From: Rhodococcus aetherivorans
GTDB taxonomy: Bacteria > Actinomycetota > Actinomycetes > Mycobacteriales > Mycobacteriaceae
NCBI RefSeq assembly: GCF_011058165.1
Contig: NZ_JAALEG010000061.1
Span: 1-38,862 of the forward strand
Reading direction: 5' to 3'
Length of the DNA: 38,862 nt
Shown here: in pieces, positions 1 to 8,332 of the stretch
Numbering within the stretch: the first letter of the stretch is position 1
Layout: each line of letters starts with the position of its first letter
Position numbers and translations under genes: made by a program
Notes under the pieces: generated by a model
What the model saw: only the letters and a program-made list of their open reading frames with translations
The model's database searches: none
Told to the model about the DNA's origin: nothing

Positions 1-1
1 C

Positions 2-808
2 CCCCCGGCAGCCACCGGGCCCGGCCGGGTGAGCGCGCCGACCGGGCGTGAGCTAGCGGACCGGCTCGGCCGGATGGGCATCAGCGTGCTCGTGGTCGCC
101 TGGGTCCTGCACGTGGGGTCGATGGTGCTGCGCGGGCTGGCCACCGCCCGCTTCCCCTGGGGCAACATGTACGAGTTCGTCACCGTCACCTGCGCGATCG
201 GGGTGCTGGCCGGTCTGATCGTGCTGCGCCGCCCGGCGCTGCGGGTGGTGTGGATGTTCGCGCTGCTCCCGGTGCTGGTGCTGCTGTTCGTCGCCGGCAC
301 CGTGCTCTACGCCGACGCCGCCCCGGTGGTGCCGGCGTTGCAGTCGTTCTGGCTCCCGATCCATGTGTCGGTGGTCTCCGTCTCGAGCGGGGTGTTTCTC
401 GTCGCCGGGGTGGCCAGCGCCTTGTTCCTGGTGGCGGTGCGGGCCGAGCAGCACCCGACACCCCGGCTCACCCGGGTGATGCGGCGCCTGCCCGACGCCC
501 GCGCCCTCGATCGCCTCGCGTACCGCACGACGATCTTCGCCTTCCCGTTGTTCGGCGCTGGCGTCGTTCTGGGGGCGATCTGGGCCGAAGCCGCCTGGGG
601 CCGGTTCTGGGGCTGGGACCCGAAAGAGACCGTCTCGTTCATCGCCTGGGTGATCTACGCCGCGTACCTGCACGCCCGCGCCACCGCCGGCTGGCGCGAG
701 ACCCGCGCCGCGTGGATCAACATCGCCGGTTTCGTGGCGATGCTGTTCAACCTGTTCATCATCAACATGGTGGTCTCGGGACTGCACTCCTACGCCGGCC
801 TGAACTGA
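2..808 (+). CDS. ccsB: Cytochrome c biogenesis protein CcsB/ResC-like, 5' end cut by window edge
   Basis: System II cytochrome c maturation: with CcsA/ResB-type partners this membrane protein carries heme across the membrane and helps attach it to apocytochrome c. The tryptophan-rich WWD-type motif WGRFWGWDPKET lies at about residues 190-201 counted from the GTG at 29, and histidines near residues 112 and 253 fit the usual heme-ligand positions. There are about seven membrane segments. The frame is open to the left edge with no stop, and the homologous part starts in the middle of what is usually a longer N-terminus (mycobacterial relatives are about 320 residues), so the start is probably outside the window. 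The GTG at 29 is an internal alternative that would give 259 residues. Its presence next to CtaD, CtaG and a DsbA-VKOR pair suggests a role in assembling a metal-induced respiratory chain. Confidence 0.88.
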   Translation, partial: PPAATGPGRVSAPTGRELADRLGRMGISVLVVAWVLHVGSMVLRGLATARFPWGNMYEFVTVTCAIGVLAGLIVLRRPALRVVWMFALLPVLVLLFVAGTVLYADAAPVVPALQSFWLPIHVSVVSVSSGVFLVAGVASALFLVAVRAEQHPTPRLTRVMRRLPDARALDRLAYRTTIFAFPLFGAGVVLGAIWAEAAWGRFWGWDPKETVSFIAWVIYAAYLHARATAGWRETRAAWINIAGFVAMLFNLFIINMVVSGLHSYAGLN

Positions 809-1619
809 TCCGCAGGACCCCGCGGGCCGGGCACGCTGTGCCGACCCTGCGGGCCTGTCGGAGAACAGCTGTCGAGGAGCGCCGGATGGACGTGGATGCG
901 CCGTCCGTCCCTGCGCGGTGGCGCCGCGGGCCCGGGCCTGGCGGCGCTGGGGGCGCGCCGCGTCCAGTGGGGTGGGCGTTGTGTGCCGGCTTTCCACCAG
1001 ACACCGGTGGTGGCTGGCGCCGGGCGCGATCGCGCTGCTCACCGCTGCGGTGACGGTGGGTCGGCTTCGGCTACGGCTATCGCGTCGGCCTGGGTTTTTC
1101 CTGCCGTTGCTGCCCGTCGGTCACTGTCTACGTCGAGGCGGTTGCCGTCGGTGTCTTCGGGACGCTCGCCGCGATGCTCAGCCGCCGCTGGCGGGCCCGG
1201 ATGCCGTTCGGCCCCTTCCCGTAGGCCGACTCGACTCGGGCCGGTGGACGGTCCACACGAGCCAGAGTCGACGACACCGGCGGTGACCGTGGCCGCGGTG
1301 CCGGGCAACGTGCCCACCCACAACGCCGCCTTCGGGCGCATCGAGATGACCGGCAGTTGCCGTGGCCCCGGGTTCGTGCCCTCGAACACGGGCCGCGCCG
1401 CGGTGGTTGCGGCCGGCAGCGGCGTCAGTGCTGTGAGCGCCGCCGACGGCACCGTCACCGACCGCAGTGCGATGTTCCCTGTCCCCACCCTCGTCGCGGA
1501 CCTGCCGCTGAATACGGAACCGACTTGGACGACCCGGCTCGGCGCCGGTCCCGAGGCGCTCGCCGCCGCGGCCACGGTGGCACCGTTTCGGCCACCACGG
1601 CATGGTCACGGCGACCTCT
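809..1619. other. Gene-poor 0.8-kb spacer with a possible prepilin-peptidase-like remnant
   Basis: No convincing intact gene. In the frame opening after the stop at 1051 and ending with a stop at 1222-1224 (plus strand), the translation contains a hydrophobic stretch and ends in RRWRARMPFGPFP, which resembles the basic-then-PFGPF end found in A24 (prepilin peptidase-like) proteins. The preceding hydrophobic residues sit in another frame, so if real this is a decayed fragment. Open frames at 1243-1621 on both strands look like GC-rich shadows; none shows a recognisable motif. Confidence 0.3.
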
Positions 1620-1642
1620 AAATACTAAGCAGGGTAGTTTTT
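1620..1642. promoter_or_regulatory. BlaI/CopY-type operator, site A
   Basis: Inverted repeat AAATACTA-N7-TAGTTTTT (core ACTA-N7-TAGT), in an AT-rich island 87 bp upstream of the M23 peptidase GTG at 1729. It has the same 8-7-8 layout as five other sites in this window, which suggests regulation by the BlaI-family protein encoded at 13097-13459. Confidence 0.75.
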
Positions 1643-1728
1643 ATTCGCCCGTTCGTATATCGTTTCGTTATCTTCACTGATCCGGGTGGCCCGGGTCAAC
1701 CGCGAAACAGCATGTCAGGAGCAAGGAC

Positions 1729-2586
1729 GTGGCACGACACCGCAGCGCATCTTCCCGAAGGGATCGGCAGGACCGTGATGCCGGCGTGATCTTTCGGGTG
1801 GCACCGACGGGCCGCGGCGGCGCTCGGCATCGGGCGGAGCCGACAGGGACCGGCCGTCCCGCGATGTGGGCGTCGGCGGTAGCCACCGGCGCCCTGATGA
1901 CCGCCGGAGCGCAGATCGCGGCCCCCGGGGTGGCGGCGGCCCAGCCTGCCGTCGCTCCCGTGCCCGTAGCCCTGCCACCGGAGATCGCCGCGCTGGCGGA
2001 CCTGCCCGAGGTCGGCGCGGCGCTCGACCAGCTCGCTGCGGTACCGGGTCTGCCCGAGGGGCTGCCCTCCGCTCTTGCCGCCCCGCCGGCGGCTCCGCCG
2101 ACCGTCGGCGTACCGACCGAAACTGCTATCTCGGCCGTACCGGCGACGCCGGCCGTTCCCGCCTCGGTCGCGACGTCGTCCCCGCTGGCGGTCGCCCCGG
2201 TCTCGGGCACCTTGACCTCGTCCTTCGGTCCCCGTTGGGGCGCCACCCACGCCGGCCTGGACATCGCCAACAGCATCGGCACCCCGGTCTATGCCGCCTC
2301 GACCGGCACGGTGATCGATTCCGGCCCGGCCTCCGGGTTCGGCCTGTGGGTGCAGATCCGGCACGACGACGGGTCCACCAGCACCTACGGGCACATCAAC
2401 GAAACGCTGGTCACCGTCGGGCAGCGGGTCCAGGCCGGTGAGCAGATCGCCACCGTCGGCAACCGGGGCCAATCCACCGGCCCCCACCTGCACTTCGAAA
2501 CCACGAACCCCTCCGGAGCTAAGGTGGACCCGAGCGAGTGGCTCGCCCAGCGCGGCGTCCCGCAGACCGCCCTCGCGAAGGCCTGA
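1729..2586 (+). CDS. M23 family (LytM/peptidoglycan endopeptidase) secreted protein 1
   Basis: Zinc metallopeptidase that cuts peptide cross-links of peptidoglycan, acting outside the membrane. An AGGAG ribosome site precedes the GTG. After a basic N-terminus there is one hydrophobic segment (about residues 45-70) that anchors or exports the protein, then an Ala/Pro linker. The M23 domain spans about residues 155-275 and carries HAGLD (H174, D178) and HLHF (H253-H255), the zinc and catalytic motifs. It resembles the second M23 protein at 13497-14423 in its domain and in its start (GTG or TTG, then Ala-Arg-His-Arg). It stands alone behind operator site A. Its substrate and why a wall enzyme is under metal control are not shown by sequence; room for envelope assembly of copper enzymes is a guess. 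Confidence 0.9.
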   Translation: MARHRSASSRRDRQDRDAGVIFRVAPTGRGGARHRAEPTGTGRPAMWASAVATGALMTAGAQIAAPGVAAAQPAVAPVPVALPPEIAALADLPEVGAALDQLAAVPGLPEGLPSALAAPPAAPPTVGVPTETAISAVPATPAVPASVATSSPLAVAPVSGTLTSSFGPRWGATHAGLDIANSIGTPVYAASTGTVIDSGPASGFGLWVQIRHDDGSTSTYGHINETLVTVGQRVQAGEQIATVGNRGQSTGPHLHFETTNPSGAKVDPSEWLAQRGVPQTALAKA

Positions 2587-2660
2587 TCGGAACCGGACGC
2601 ACCCCCGCCGCCATCCCCCATCCGCGTCCTTCACGGGCGAGGTGGGAGCACGTTCTCATC

Positions 2661-2683
2661 AAAAACTAAGATTCGTAGTATTT
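2661..2683. promoter_or_regulatory. BlaI/CopY-type operator, site B
   Basis: Inverted repeat AAAAACTA-N7-TAGTATTT, 76 bp upstream of the DUF3105 start. It shares the ACTA-N7-TAGT core with sites A and C-F. Confidence 0.75.
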
Positions 2684-2758
2684 ACTGGGGCGGGAAGTGA
2701 CCGCGGCGCATCGCGGCGACAGCGTCACAGAACCGGTGTCGGTGAGGAAGGCGGGTCC

Positions 2759-3547
2759 GTGGTGGGCGGTACAGGTAGGGCACCCCGAAGCAAGCAGTCG
2801 CGGGGAAAGCCCCGACCGGTCACCCTGTCCGGTGCGCGGCACATGCCGTGGCCGATGATCGGCGCCGGCGTGGTGGTCGTGGCCTTGATCGGGTTGATCG
2901 CCTACAACCTGGCACCGAGAATCGCCGAACGGGCCGAGACACAGAAGTACGTCCCGAACGCGGAAAACCCCGACCCGTCCACCGCGATCGCTGGGATGGA
3001 GAAGGCCGACTACCCGGCCGGCACGCACGTGCAGGCCCCGCAGCGGGTGGCCTACGACCGGACTCCGCCGATGGGAGGCCCGCACGACCAGTACTGGGCC
3101 ACCTGCACCGGCACGGTCTATCCCGCGCCGATCCGCACCGAAAACGCGGTGCACTCGCTCGAACACGGCGCGGTGTGGATCACCTACGATCCCGACAGGG
3201 TGGCCGGAGACGAGGTGGCCACGCTGACCGCGCGGGTCGACGGCCAGCCCTACATGCTGCTCTCGCCGTATCCGGGTCTGTCCTCGCCGCTCTCGGTGCA
3301 GTCGTGGGGCCACCGGCTTGCCCTCGACGACGTCGAGGACGACCGGCTCGGTCAGTTCGTCGCCGCGCTGCGCCGCAATCCCAACACCCATCCGGAAGCG
3401 GGGGCGACGTGTTCGACCGTGCCGGGCGGGTTCGATCCGAGCGCCCCGCCGCCGTTCGACCCCTCGCCGCCGGGGCCGGATGCGGTGCCGATGACCGCCG
3501 ATCCGCAGTCCGCGCCCGCCGCGCCGATGCCCACCGCACCCCGGTGA
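2759..3547 (+). CDS. DUF3105 membrane-anchored protein
   Basis: About 262 residues. The GTG at 2759 was chosen because a GAGGAAGG site precedes it; an adjacent GTG at 2762 is equally possible. One membrane helix lies near residues 30-50, followed by an extracytoplasmic domain with the DUF3105 features: a PPxGGPH segment, a conserved Cys in ATCTG, HSLEHG (H132, H136) and a late Cys in GATCSTVP. The last 40 residues are Pro/Ala-rich and probably disordered. DUF3105 has no firmly assigned function; the His and Cys residues would suit metal binding, which is inference. Its stop overlaps the start of the DUF305 gene (TGATG), so the two are probably translated together. DUF3105 and DUF305 are commonly neighbours in actinobacteria. 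Confidence 0.85.
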   Translation: MVGGTGRAPRSKQSRGKPRPVTLSGARHMPWPMIGAGVVVVALIGLIAYNLAPRIAERAETQKYVPNAENPDPSTAIAGMEKADYPAGTHVQAPQRVAYDRTPPMGGPHDQYWATCTGTVYPAPIRTENAVHSLEHGAVWITYDPDRVAGDEVATLTARVDGQPYMLLSPYPGLSSPLSVQSWGHRLALDDVEDDRLGQFVAALRRNPNTHPEAGATCSTVPGGFDPSAPPPFDPSPPGPDAVPMTADPQSAPAAPMPTAPR

Positions 3548-4278
3548 TGGTTGAGCGCGATCTCGGTGCCGAGCCGGCCGTCGAGCCGGCTTCCGACGGA
3601 CGCCGCCCCCGGCGGGTCCCGACGGTGGTGGCGGTGCTGGCACTGCTCGGGGGGCTGGTGCTGGGCATCGGCGGCACCCTGCTGGTCGCGGGCCCACCGG
3701 CCCCGCCCGGCGAGGGCTCGATCGACGTGGGCTTCGCCCAGGACATGTCGATCCATCACAGCCAGGCCGTGGAGATGTCGGCGATGGCGTTGACCAACTC
3801 CACCGATCCGGCGGTGCGCACCCTGGCCTACGACGTGATCACCACCCAGCAGAGTCAGCTCGGCACCATGCAGGGTTGGCTGACACTGTGGAACCGGTCG
3901 CAGCTGCCCACCGGGGAGCCGATGCGCTGGATGCGCGGCGCCACCGGCGCACCCGAGTCGATGCCGGGGATGGACGGGCACGCCACGATGTCCGTGGCAC
4001 CGACGCCGACCGGGTCCCGGATGCCCGGCATGGCCACCACCGCCGAACTCGGCACCCTGCGCCGCACCACCGGTCCGACCTTCGACACGCTGTACCTGCA
4101 GTTGCTGCTGCGCCATCACCAGGGCGGTCTGCCGATGGCCCGTTACGCCGGGGCCGCCGCCGCCGAGGCGGCGGTGGCCGCGCTGGCGCAGCAGATCACC
4201 GAGACCCAGGAAGCCGAGGCGGCAACCATGACGCAACTGCTGACCGCCCGGGGCGCTGCGCCCCTGCCGATGAACTGA
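3547..4278 (+). CDS. DUF305 family protein (copper-linked, membrane-anchored)
   Basis: 243 residues: an N-terminal membrane helix at about residues 25-45, then a DUF305 four-helix-type domain outside the membrane. The two signature His pairs are present, MSIHHSQAVEM (H70, H71) and LLRHHQGGLPMA (H190, H191), with a Met-rich stretch between them (MRWM, MPGM, MPGMA) that would suit Cu(I). DUF305 proteins are ferritin-like in predicted fold and are repeatedly found with copper-resistance genes. The ATG overlaps the DUF3105 stop, making one transcription unit behind operator site B. Copper binding is inferred from residues and context. Confidence 0.88.
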   Translation: MVERDLGAEPAVEPASDGRRPRRVPTVVAVLALLGGLVLGIGGTLLVAGPPAPPGEGSIDVGFAQDMSIHHSQAVEMSAMALTNSTDPAVRTLAYDVITTQQSQLGTMQGWLTLWNRSQLPTGEPMRWMRGATGAPESMPGMDGHATMSVAPTPTGSRMPGMATTAELGTLRRTTGPTFDTLYLQLLLRHHQGGLPMARYAGAAAAEAAVAALAQQITETQEAEAATMTQLLTARGAAPLPMN

Positions 4279-4334
4279 CCCTGCCCCTGCGGTGCGAGCG
4301 GTGACGCACCGACGGTACCGGACGAGGCGGGCCC

Positions 4335-4607
4335 GTGAGCTGGACGGAGCCGTCGATGATGCAACTGACCCGACTGGTCGTGGTCTATACCCTCGCCCGC
4401 CTGGCCGTCGTCGCCGCGTGTGCCGGCGCCGCCGTTCTGGGTGTGCGCCTGTTCGGCCTCACGGTCTCACAGACCGGGGCGTGGATCGTGGGTCTGCTCG
4501 CCGGAATGGCGGTGGCGATGGTGGCGCTGCGCGGGCTGCGTCGCCGGGTCCACGACGAGATCGTCGCGGTCGACACCCGGCGCGGGCATCGGCCCCACCG
4601 ACGGTGA
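4335..4607 (+). CDS. Small two-helix membrane protein, DUF4229-like
   Basis: 90 residues from the GTG at 4335; an ATG at 4356 is a good alternative and would start directly at the first helix. It has two predicted membrane helices (about 15-38 and 48-66) and then a basic tail RRRVHDEI, the layout of the actinobacterial DUF4229 family. No function is known. It lies 56 bp after the DUF305 gene on the same strand and may be the last gene of that unit. The following gene faces it. Confidence 0.6.
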   Translation: MSWTEPSMMQLTRLVVVYTLARLAVVAACAGAAVLGVRLFGLTVSQTGAWIVGLLAGMAVAMVALRGLRRRVHDEIVAVDTRRGHRPHRR

Positions 4608-4627
4608 CGCGGGTGGGCGTCCGTGCG

Positions 4628-5865
4628 TCAGGCCCGCACCGTCAGATAGATCAGCACCAAGTTCAGGGCGGTGATGGTTGCGGCGATCGCCCAGGCCAGC
4701 GCGGTGGTGACGCGATGGTTGGCGTCGGCGCCCATCAGCGCCCGATCGCTGGTCAGCCGCACCAGCGGGATCAACGCGAACGGAATCCCGAACGAGAGCA
4801 CCACCTGCGAGAGCACCAGCGCCCGGCTCGGATCGGTGCCGAGCGCGACCCACCGCCAGCGCCGGCACCAGGGTGATCAGCCGCCGCGCCAGCAGCGGGA
4901 TCCGGCGCCGCAACAGACCGTCCATGATCAGCGCCCCGGCGTAGGCGCCGACCGAGGTGGAGGCGAACCCGGAGGCCAACAACCCCCAGCGCGAACAGCA
5001 ACGCCACCGTCGGGCCCAGTTCCTGGCCCACTGCCGTATGCGCCCCGTCGATCGAATCGACTCCGTCCCGACCCTGCAGGGTGGTCGCCGCCATGAGCAA
5101 CATGGCCAGATTCACCGTACCCGCCACCACCATGGCCAGCCCGACATCCCAGCGGGTGACCTTGAGCAACAGCGTGCGCCGGGGGCCGGGTTGAGGATGG
5201 CCGTGCCGATCCCGGGCCAATCCCGAGTGCAGATACACCGCATGCGGCATCACCGTCGCGCCGAGCATCGCCGCGGCCAGCAGGATCGACTCGGCCCCGT
5301 CGAAACGCGGCACCAGCCCGTCGGCCACCGCCTGGCCCGGTGGGGGGGCGACGACGACGCTGGTGACGAAACCGAACGCGATCACCAGCAGCAGGCCGGT
5401 GATCACTCGCTCGAAACTGCGCTGGCCGCGGGTGTCCTGCACCAGCAGCAGGACCAGCGACACCGCACCGGTGAGCACCGCCCCGGTCAGCAGCGGCAGA
5501 CCGAACAACAGGTTGAGCGCGATTGCGCCGCCGATCACCTCGGCCAGGTCGGTGGCCATCGCCACCAGCTCCGCCTGTCCCCAGTACGCCAACCGCCCCG
5601 CGCGGGGCATCCGCTCGCGCAGGGCCTCGGGCAGCGACATGCCGGTGACCAGCCCGAGCTTGGCCGACAGGTACTGCACCAGGGCAGCCATGGCGTTGGC
5701 CGCGACGACCACCCACACCAGCAGATACCCGAACTGGGCGCCGGCACTGACGTTGGAGGCCACGTTGCCCGGATCGACGTAGGCGATCGAGGCGACGAAC
5801 GCCGGTCCCAACAGCGTCCAGCGGCGCCACCGGGCCGTGCGCTCCCCCGCGTACTGGATCAGCAC
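4628..5865 (-). pseudogene. mntH: NRAMP/MntH-type divalent metal transporter with two frameshifts
   Basis: Proton-coupled Mn2+/Fe2+ importer family. The start is GTG at 5865 behind GGAGG. The first 290 residues read well: DPGN (the metal-binding loop of helix 1) in the N-terminus and MPHAVYLHS (helix 6 motif) are intact. The frame then breaks at a C5 run (4983-4987); the correct continuation LLASGFASTSVGAYAG lies one frame over. It breaks again at CCC 4849-4851, where VALGTDPSRALVLSQVVLSFGIPF continues in the third frame, ending at the stop at 4628. Each break is explained by one extra base in a short C run. Either the gene is inactivated or these are homopolymer sequencing errors. It is transcribed separately from ctaG upstream, behind the palindrome at 5889-5906. 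Confidence 0.85.
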
Positions 5866-5888
5866 CCTCGGCCTCCTCGATCGGATGT

Positions 5889-5906
5889 CCTGAATTAAAA
5901 TTCAGG
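5889..5906. promoter_or_regulatory. Palindrome upstream of the NRAMP gene
   Basis: Perfect inverted repeat CCTGAATT-AA-AATTCAGG, 24-41 bp upstream of the NRAMP start codon, in otherwise GC-rich DNA. Position and symmetry fit an operator for a DtxR/MntR-type Mn/Fe repressor. The 2-nt centre is too short for a terminator loop. No such repressor gene is in this window. Confidence 0.55.
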
Positions 5907-5957
5907 TGAGCCGAAAACTCAAGTGGCGTGCCTCCGGCCGGGTCGACCGGAGCGGGC

Positions 5958-6893
5958 TCAGCGCGGCAGGGAACGCAGATAGGTGTTGTAGTCGGCCAGG
6001 TCCTGCTCCGCCTGCACCGCGCCGTGGCGCTCGCGCACCGCCGCGGTGCGCCGCTCGTGCCGGTACCAGCGGCTCGCGAAGAGCACCACCACCGCCAGCG
6101 CGATCGGCTCGCCGTAGGACCAAGCCAGCGCCCCGGCCCACTGCTGATCGGCGAGCGGATCGATCCCCCAGCCCGGCGGCGGGGCGGCGAAGGTGGCCAC
6201 CATCGGCACCGAGGCCATCATCAAGATCACTCCGAAGAACACGTGCAGCGGCATCTCGACGAACAGGTCGAAGAACCGCCCGAGGTAGCCGGGCCGGCCC
6301 GGCAGCGGACCGACCGAGAGGATCGGCACGATGAACAGCAGCCCGGTGAGTAGAAAGAACACCTCGAGGCCGGTGTGGCCGAGCCAGGTGCCGGCGACGG
6401 CGTCGAACACCGGGGACAGATAGATCCCGTAGTAGCTCGCCAGGAACAGCGGGATCGTCACCGCCGGACTGAGCAACCACCGGGCGCCGCGGCTGCGCAG
6501 TGCCGCCAACGCCGCGGCCGAGATCATCCGGGCGGGTCCGTGGTGGGAGGTGGTGCGCAGCAGCAGCAGGCCCGGGGCGCCGAGCACCAACAACGGCGGC
6601 ACCGCCATCGACAGGGTCAGATGCTGGAACATCCACACGCTGAACAGTACGAACCCGTACCGTTCCAGCCCCAGGCCGGTGGTGGCGCCCAGAAGGGCAC
6701 ACCCGGTCAGGAACGCGACCGTGCGCACCGCCGGCCAGCTGCGCCCGCACCGGTGCAGCCGCCACCGCGCCCAGCAGTACCAGGCGGCCAGCACCGCCGC
6801 GGTGAGCGGCAGCACCGGCAGCGGTGGCGGATCCCACGCCAACAGCGCCCCCAGCGACGGCGGCGCCGTCGGCAGCGGCATCCAGTCACCCAT
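5958..6893 (-). CDS. ctaG: Cytochrome c oxidase assembly protein, CtaG (caa3) family
   Basis: Integral membrane protein of the caa3_CtaG family, linked to copper delivery to cytochrome oxidase. About 311 residues from the ATG at 6893 (MGDWMPLP), with seven hydrophobic segments and family landmarks such as MFQHLTLSMAVPPLLVLGAP, HHGP, and HTGLEVFFLLTGLLF. The C-terminal cytosolic tail ends in QDLADYNTYLRSL, similar to the tail of the CopD-CtaG fusion at 14558-16576 (DLAAYNAMLRGL). It lies 32 bp downstream of copC and is almost certainly co-transcribed with it. The window thus has two CtaG domains, one free and one fused. Confidence 0.88.
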   Translation of the reverse strand: MGDWMPLPTAPPSLGALLAWDPPPLPVLPLTAAVLAAWYCWARWRLHRCGRSWPAVRTVAFLTGCALLGATTGLGLERYGFVLFSVWMFQHLTLSMAVPPLLVLGAPGLLLLRTTSHHGPARMISAAALAALRSRGARWLLSPAVTIPLFLASYYGIYLSPVFDAVAGTWLGHTGLEVFFLLTGLLFIVPILSVGPLPGRPGYLGRFFDLFVEMPLHVFFGVILMMASVPMVATFAAPPPGWGIDPLADQQWAGALAWSYGEPIALAVVVLFASRWYRHERRTAAVRERHGAVQAEQDLADYNTYLRSLPR

Positions 6894-6925
6894 CACCGAC
6901 CGCCCGGTACGCGGCGCGCGCCCGC

Positions 6926-7492
6926 TCAGCCCTTGCGGAAGGCACGCAGCGCCACCCAGGTCAGGCCCGCGACGGCCAGCACACCCAGCACGCCGCCGAG
7001 CAGGGGCCACAGGATCGACGAGCCTGGCTGCGCGTCGCCGACCGCGGCCGCCGGCGTCTCGCCGGCTGCGGCCTCGGACGGTGTCGGCGACGTCGCCACC
7101 GACGGGGCCGAGGCGGCCGCCGCCCCCGCCGCGGCGGTGACGGTGAACGTGTACGAGCCGGTGATGGGATGGCCGTCGGCGGAGACGACCCGGTAGCCCA
7201 CGGTGTACTCACCGGGGGGCAGTGGTTCCGGGACCGCCAGCTGCACCCGGTCCCCGGCGACGTCGACCTGGGAGCCGCCGCGCTGCGTGCCGTCCCCGTC
7301 GGTGACGGTCACCGTGGCGAACGAGGCGTTGATCGGCTGATTGAACTGCAACTCGATCCGGTCCGGGGGGGCCGCGAGGGCCGCCTCGGCCGCCGGGGTC
7401 GAACCGATCAGGGCGCTGTGGGCCTGGGCGGGGCCGGCCCCGAACAACAGCACCGACACGACGGCGGCCACGACCGCGACGAGATTCTTCAC
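6926..7492 (-). CDS. copC: CopC copper-resistance protein with C-terminal membrane anchor
   Basis: Extracytoplasmic copper-binding protein. The GTG at 7492 is chosen because AGGAGGA lies 8 nt upstream; a GTG two codons earlier is too close to that site. The signal peptide ends at AQA, so the mature chain begins with His25, the classical N-terminal Cu(II) ligand. D106 and H108 in SADGHPITG (82 and 84 of the mature chain) complete the Cu(II) site. The CopC beta-barrel spans about residues 25-122, then an Ala/Pro/Thr linker, one membrane helix and a short basic tail LRAFRKG. Like other actinobacterial CopC it is about 188 residues and membrane-anchored. It is divergent from the DsbA gene, with operator site C between them. 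Confidence 0.92.
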   Translation of the reverse strand: MKNLVAVVAAVVSVLLFGAGPAQAHSALIGSTPAAEAALAAPPDRIELQFNQPINASFATVTVTDGDGTQRGGSQVDVAGDRVQLAVPEPLPPGEYTVGYRVVSADGHPITGSYTFTVTAAAGAAAASAPSVATSPTPSEAAAGETPAAAVGDAQPGSSILWPLLGGVLGVLAVAGLTWVALRAFRKG

Positions 7493-7594
7493 AAGCACAT
7501 TCCTCCTCGGCGCCCTGCCTGGCCGGCTGCGGGGTGGGGGTGTGGGTTGTCGGCGGGCGCGCCGGTGGGCGCTGCCCGGCGCCCACCCTACCCC

Positions 7595-7617
7595 ATCTAC
7601 TATGTGACGTAGTTTTA
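7595..7617. promoter_or_regulatory. BlaI/CopY-type operator, site C (divergent promoter region)
   Basis: Inverted repeat ATCTACTA-N7-TAGTTTTA between copC (start 7492, minus) and the DsbA gene (start 7673, plus). It is placed to control both directions, 56 bp from the DsbA start and 103 bp from the copC start. Confidence 0.75.
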
Positions 7618-7672
7618 CGGTTGGTCGGTGCTGGTGCCGGCCCGCCCAGGATGACTCGGGACGGACGAAGGC

Positions 7673-8332
7673 ATGAAACTGACAACCAATGTGAAGGTCG
7701 GCGTCGCCTTGGTAGCGCTGTTCGTGGTGCTGCTGACGGTGCTGCTCTACACCAACCGCAGCCCCGCCGCCGAACAGGGCGGCGCCGGGGCCTCCGCGAC
7801 GCCGGTGTGGACCGAGGAGATCCGTACCTTGACCACCGCCGCCGACGACAAGGTCCAACTGGTCGAATTCCTGGACTTCGAATGCGAGTCCTGCCGGGCG
7901 CTGTACCCGGTGATCGAACGCGTCCGCGCCGAGTACGCCGGGCGGATCGACCTCGGCCTGCGCTACTTCCCCATTCCCAGCCACACCAACAGCCATCTCG
8001 CCGCCCGCGTGGTCGAGGCCGCGGCCCGCCAAGGCCGGCTCGAACCGATGTACCGGCGCATGTACGACACCCAGGCCCAGTGGGGCGAATCGAGCCGGTC
8101 CCAGGAAGCGGTGTTCCGGCAGTTCGCCCAGGAGCTGGAGCTGGACATGGCTCGGTTCGATCGCGATGTCAACGATCCGGCCGTGGCCGCCCGCGTCGAC
8201 CGGGATTTCGACGCCGGTCTGGCCCTGGGTGTGCAGGGCACCCCGACGCTGTTCCTCAACGGCGTCGAGCTGCCGGCGATGCCCAGCTACGAGGAGCTGC
8301 GCGCCCGTATCGACGCAGCACTCGCGCAGTGA
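7673..8332 (+). CDS. DsbA-like thioredoxin-fold thiol-disulfide oxidoreductase
   Basis: 219 residues: an N-terminal membrane helix (about 9-27), then an extracytoplasmic thioredoxin fold of the Thioredoxin_4/DsbA type. The active-site pair is C71-E-S-C74 in DFECESCRALYP, and the cis-proline is P191 in GTPT. It forms or moves disulfides in exported proteins. Its last codons overlap the VKOR start by 4 nt (GTGA), an operon in which VKOR would re-oxidise it. With CcsB and copper enzymes nearby, likely clients are exported cuproproteins or apocytochromes; that is inference. Transcribed from the site C region. Confidence 0.9.
   Translation: MKLTTNVKVGVALVALFVVLLTVLLYTNRSPAAEQGGAGASATPVWTEEIRTLTTAADDKVQLVEFLDFECESCRALYPVIERVRAEYAGRIDLGLRYFPIPSHTNSHLAARVVEAAARQGRLEPMYRRMYDTQAQWGESSRSQEAVFRQFAQELELDMARFDRDVNDPAVAARVDRDFDAGLALGVQGTPTLFLNGVELPAMPSYEELRARIDAALAQ

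Noticed and set aside
53-1042. 329-codon open frame on the minus strand opposite CcsB
   Set aside because: Low-complexity His/Arg/Gln-rich shadow of the CcsB frame; CcsB has the WWD motif.
1243-1621. Possible secreted protein in the plus frame ending at 1621
   Set aside because: No start with a ribosome site, no signal peptide and no motif; equally good open frames exist on the other strand.
5889-5906. The palindrome as a terminator of ctaG
   Set aside because: A 2-nt centre cannot form a hairpin loop and there is no U tract; an operator is more likely.
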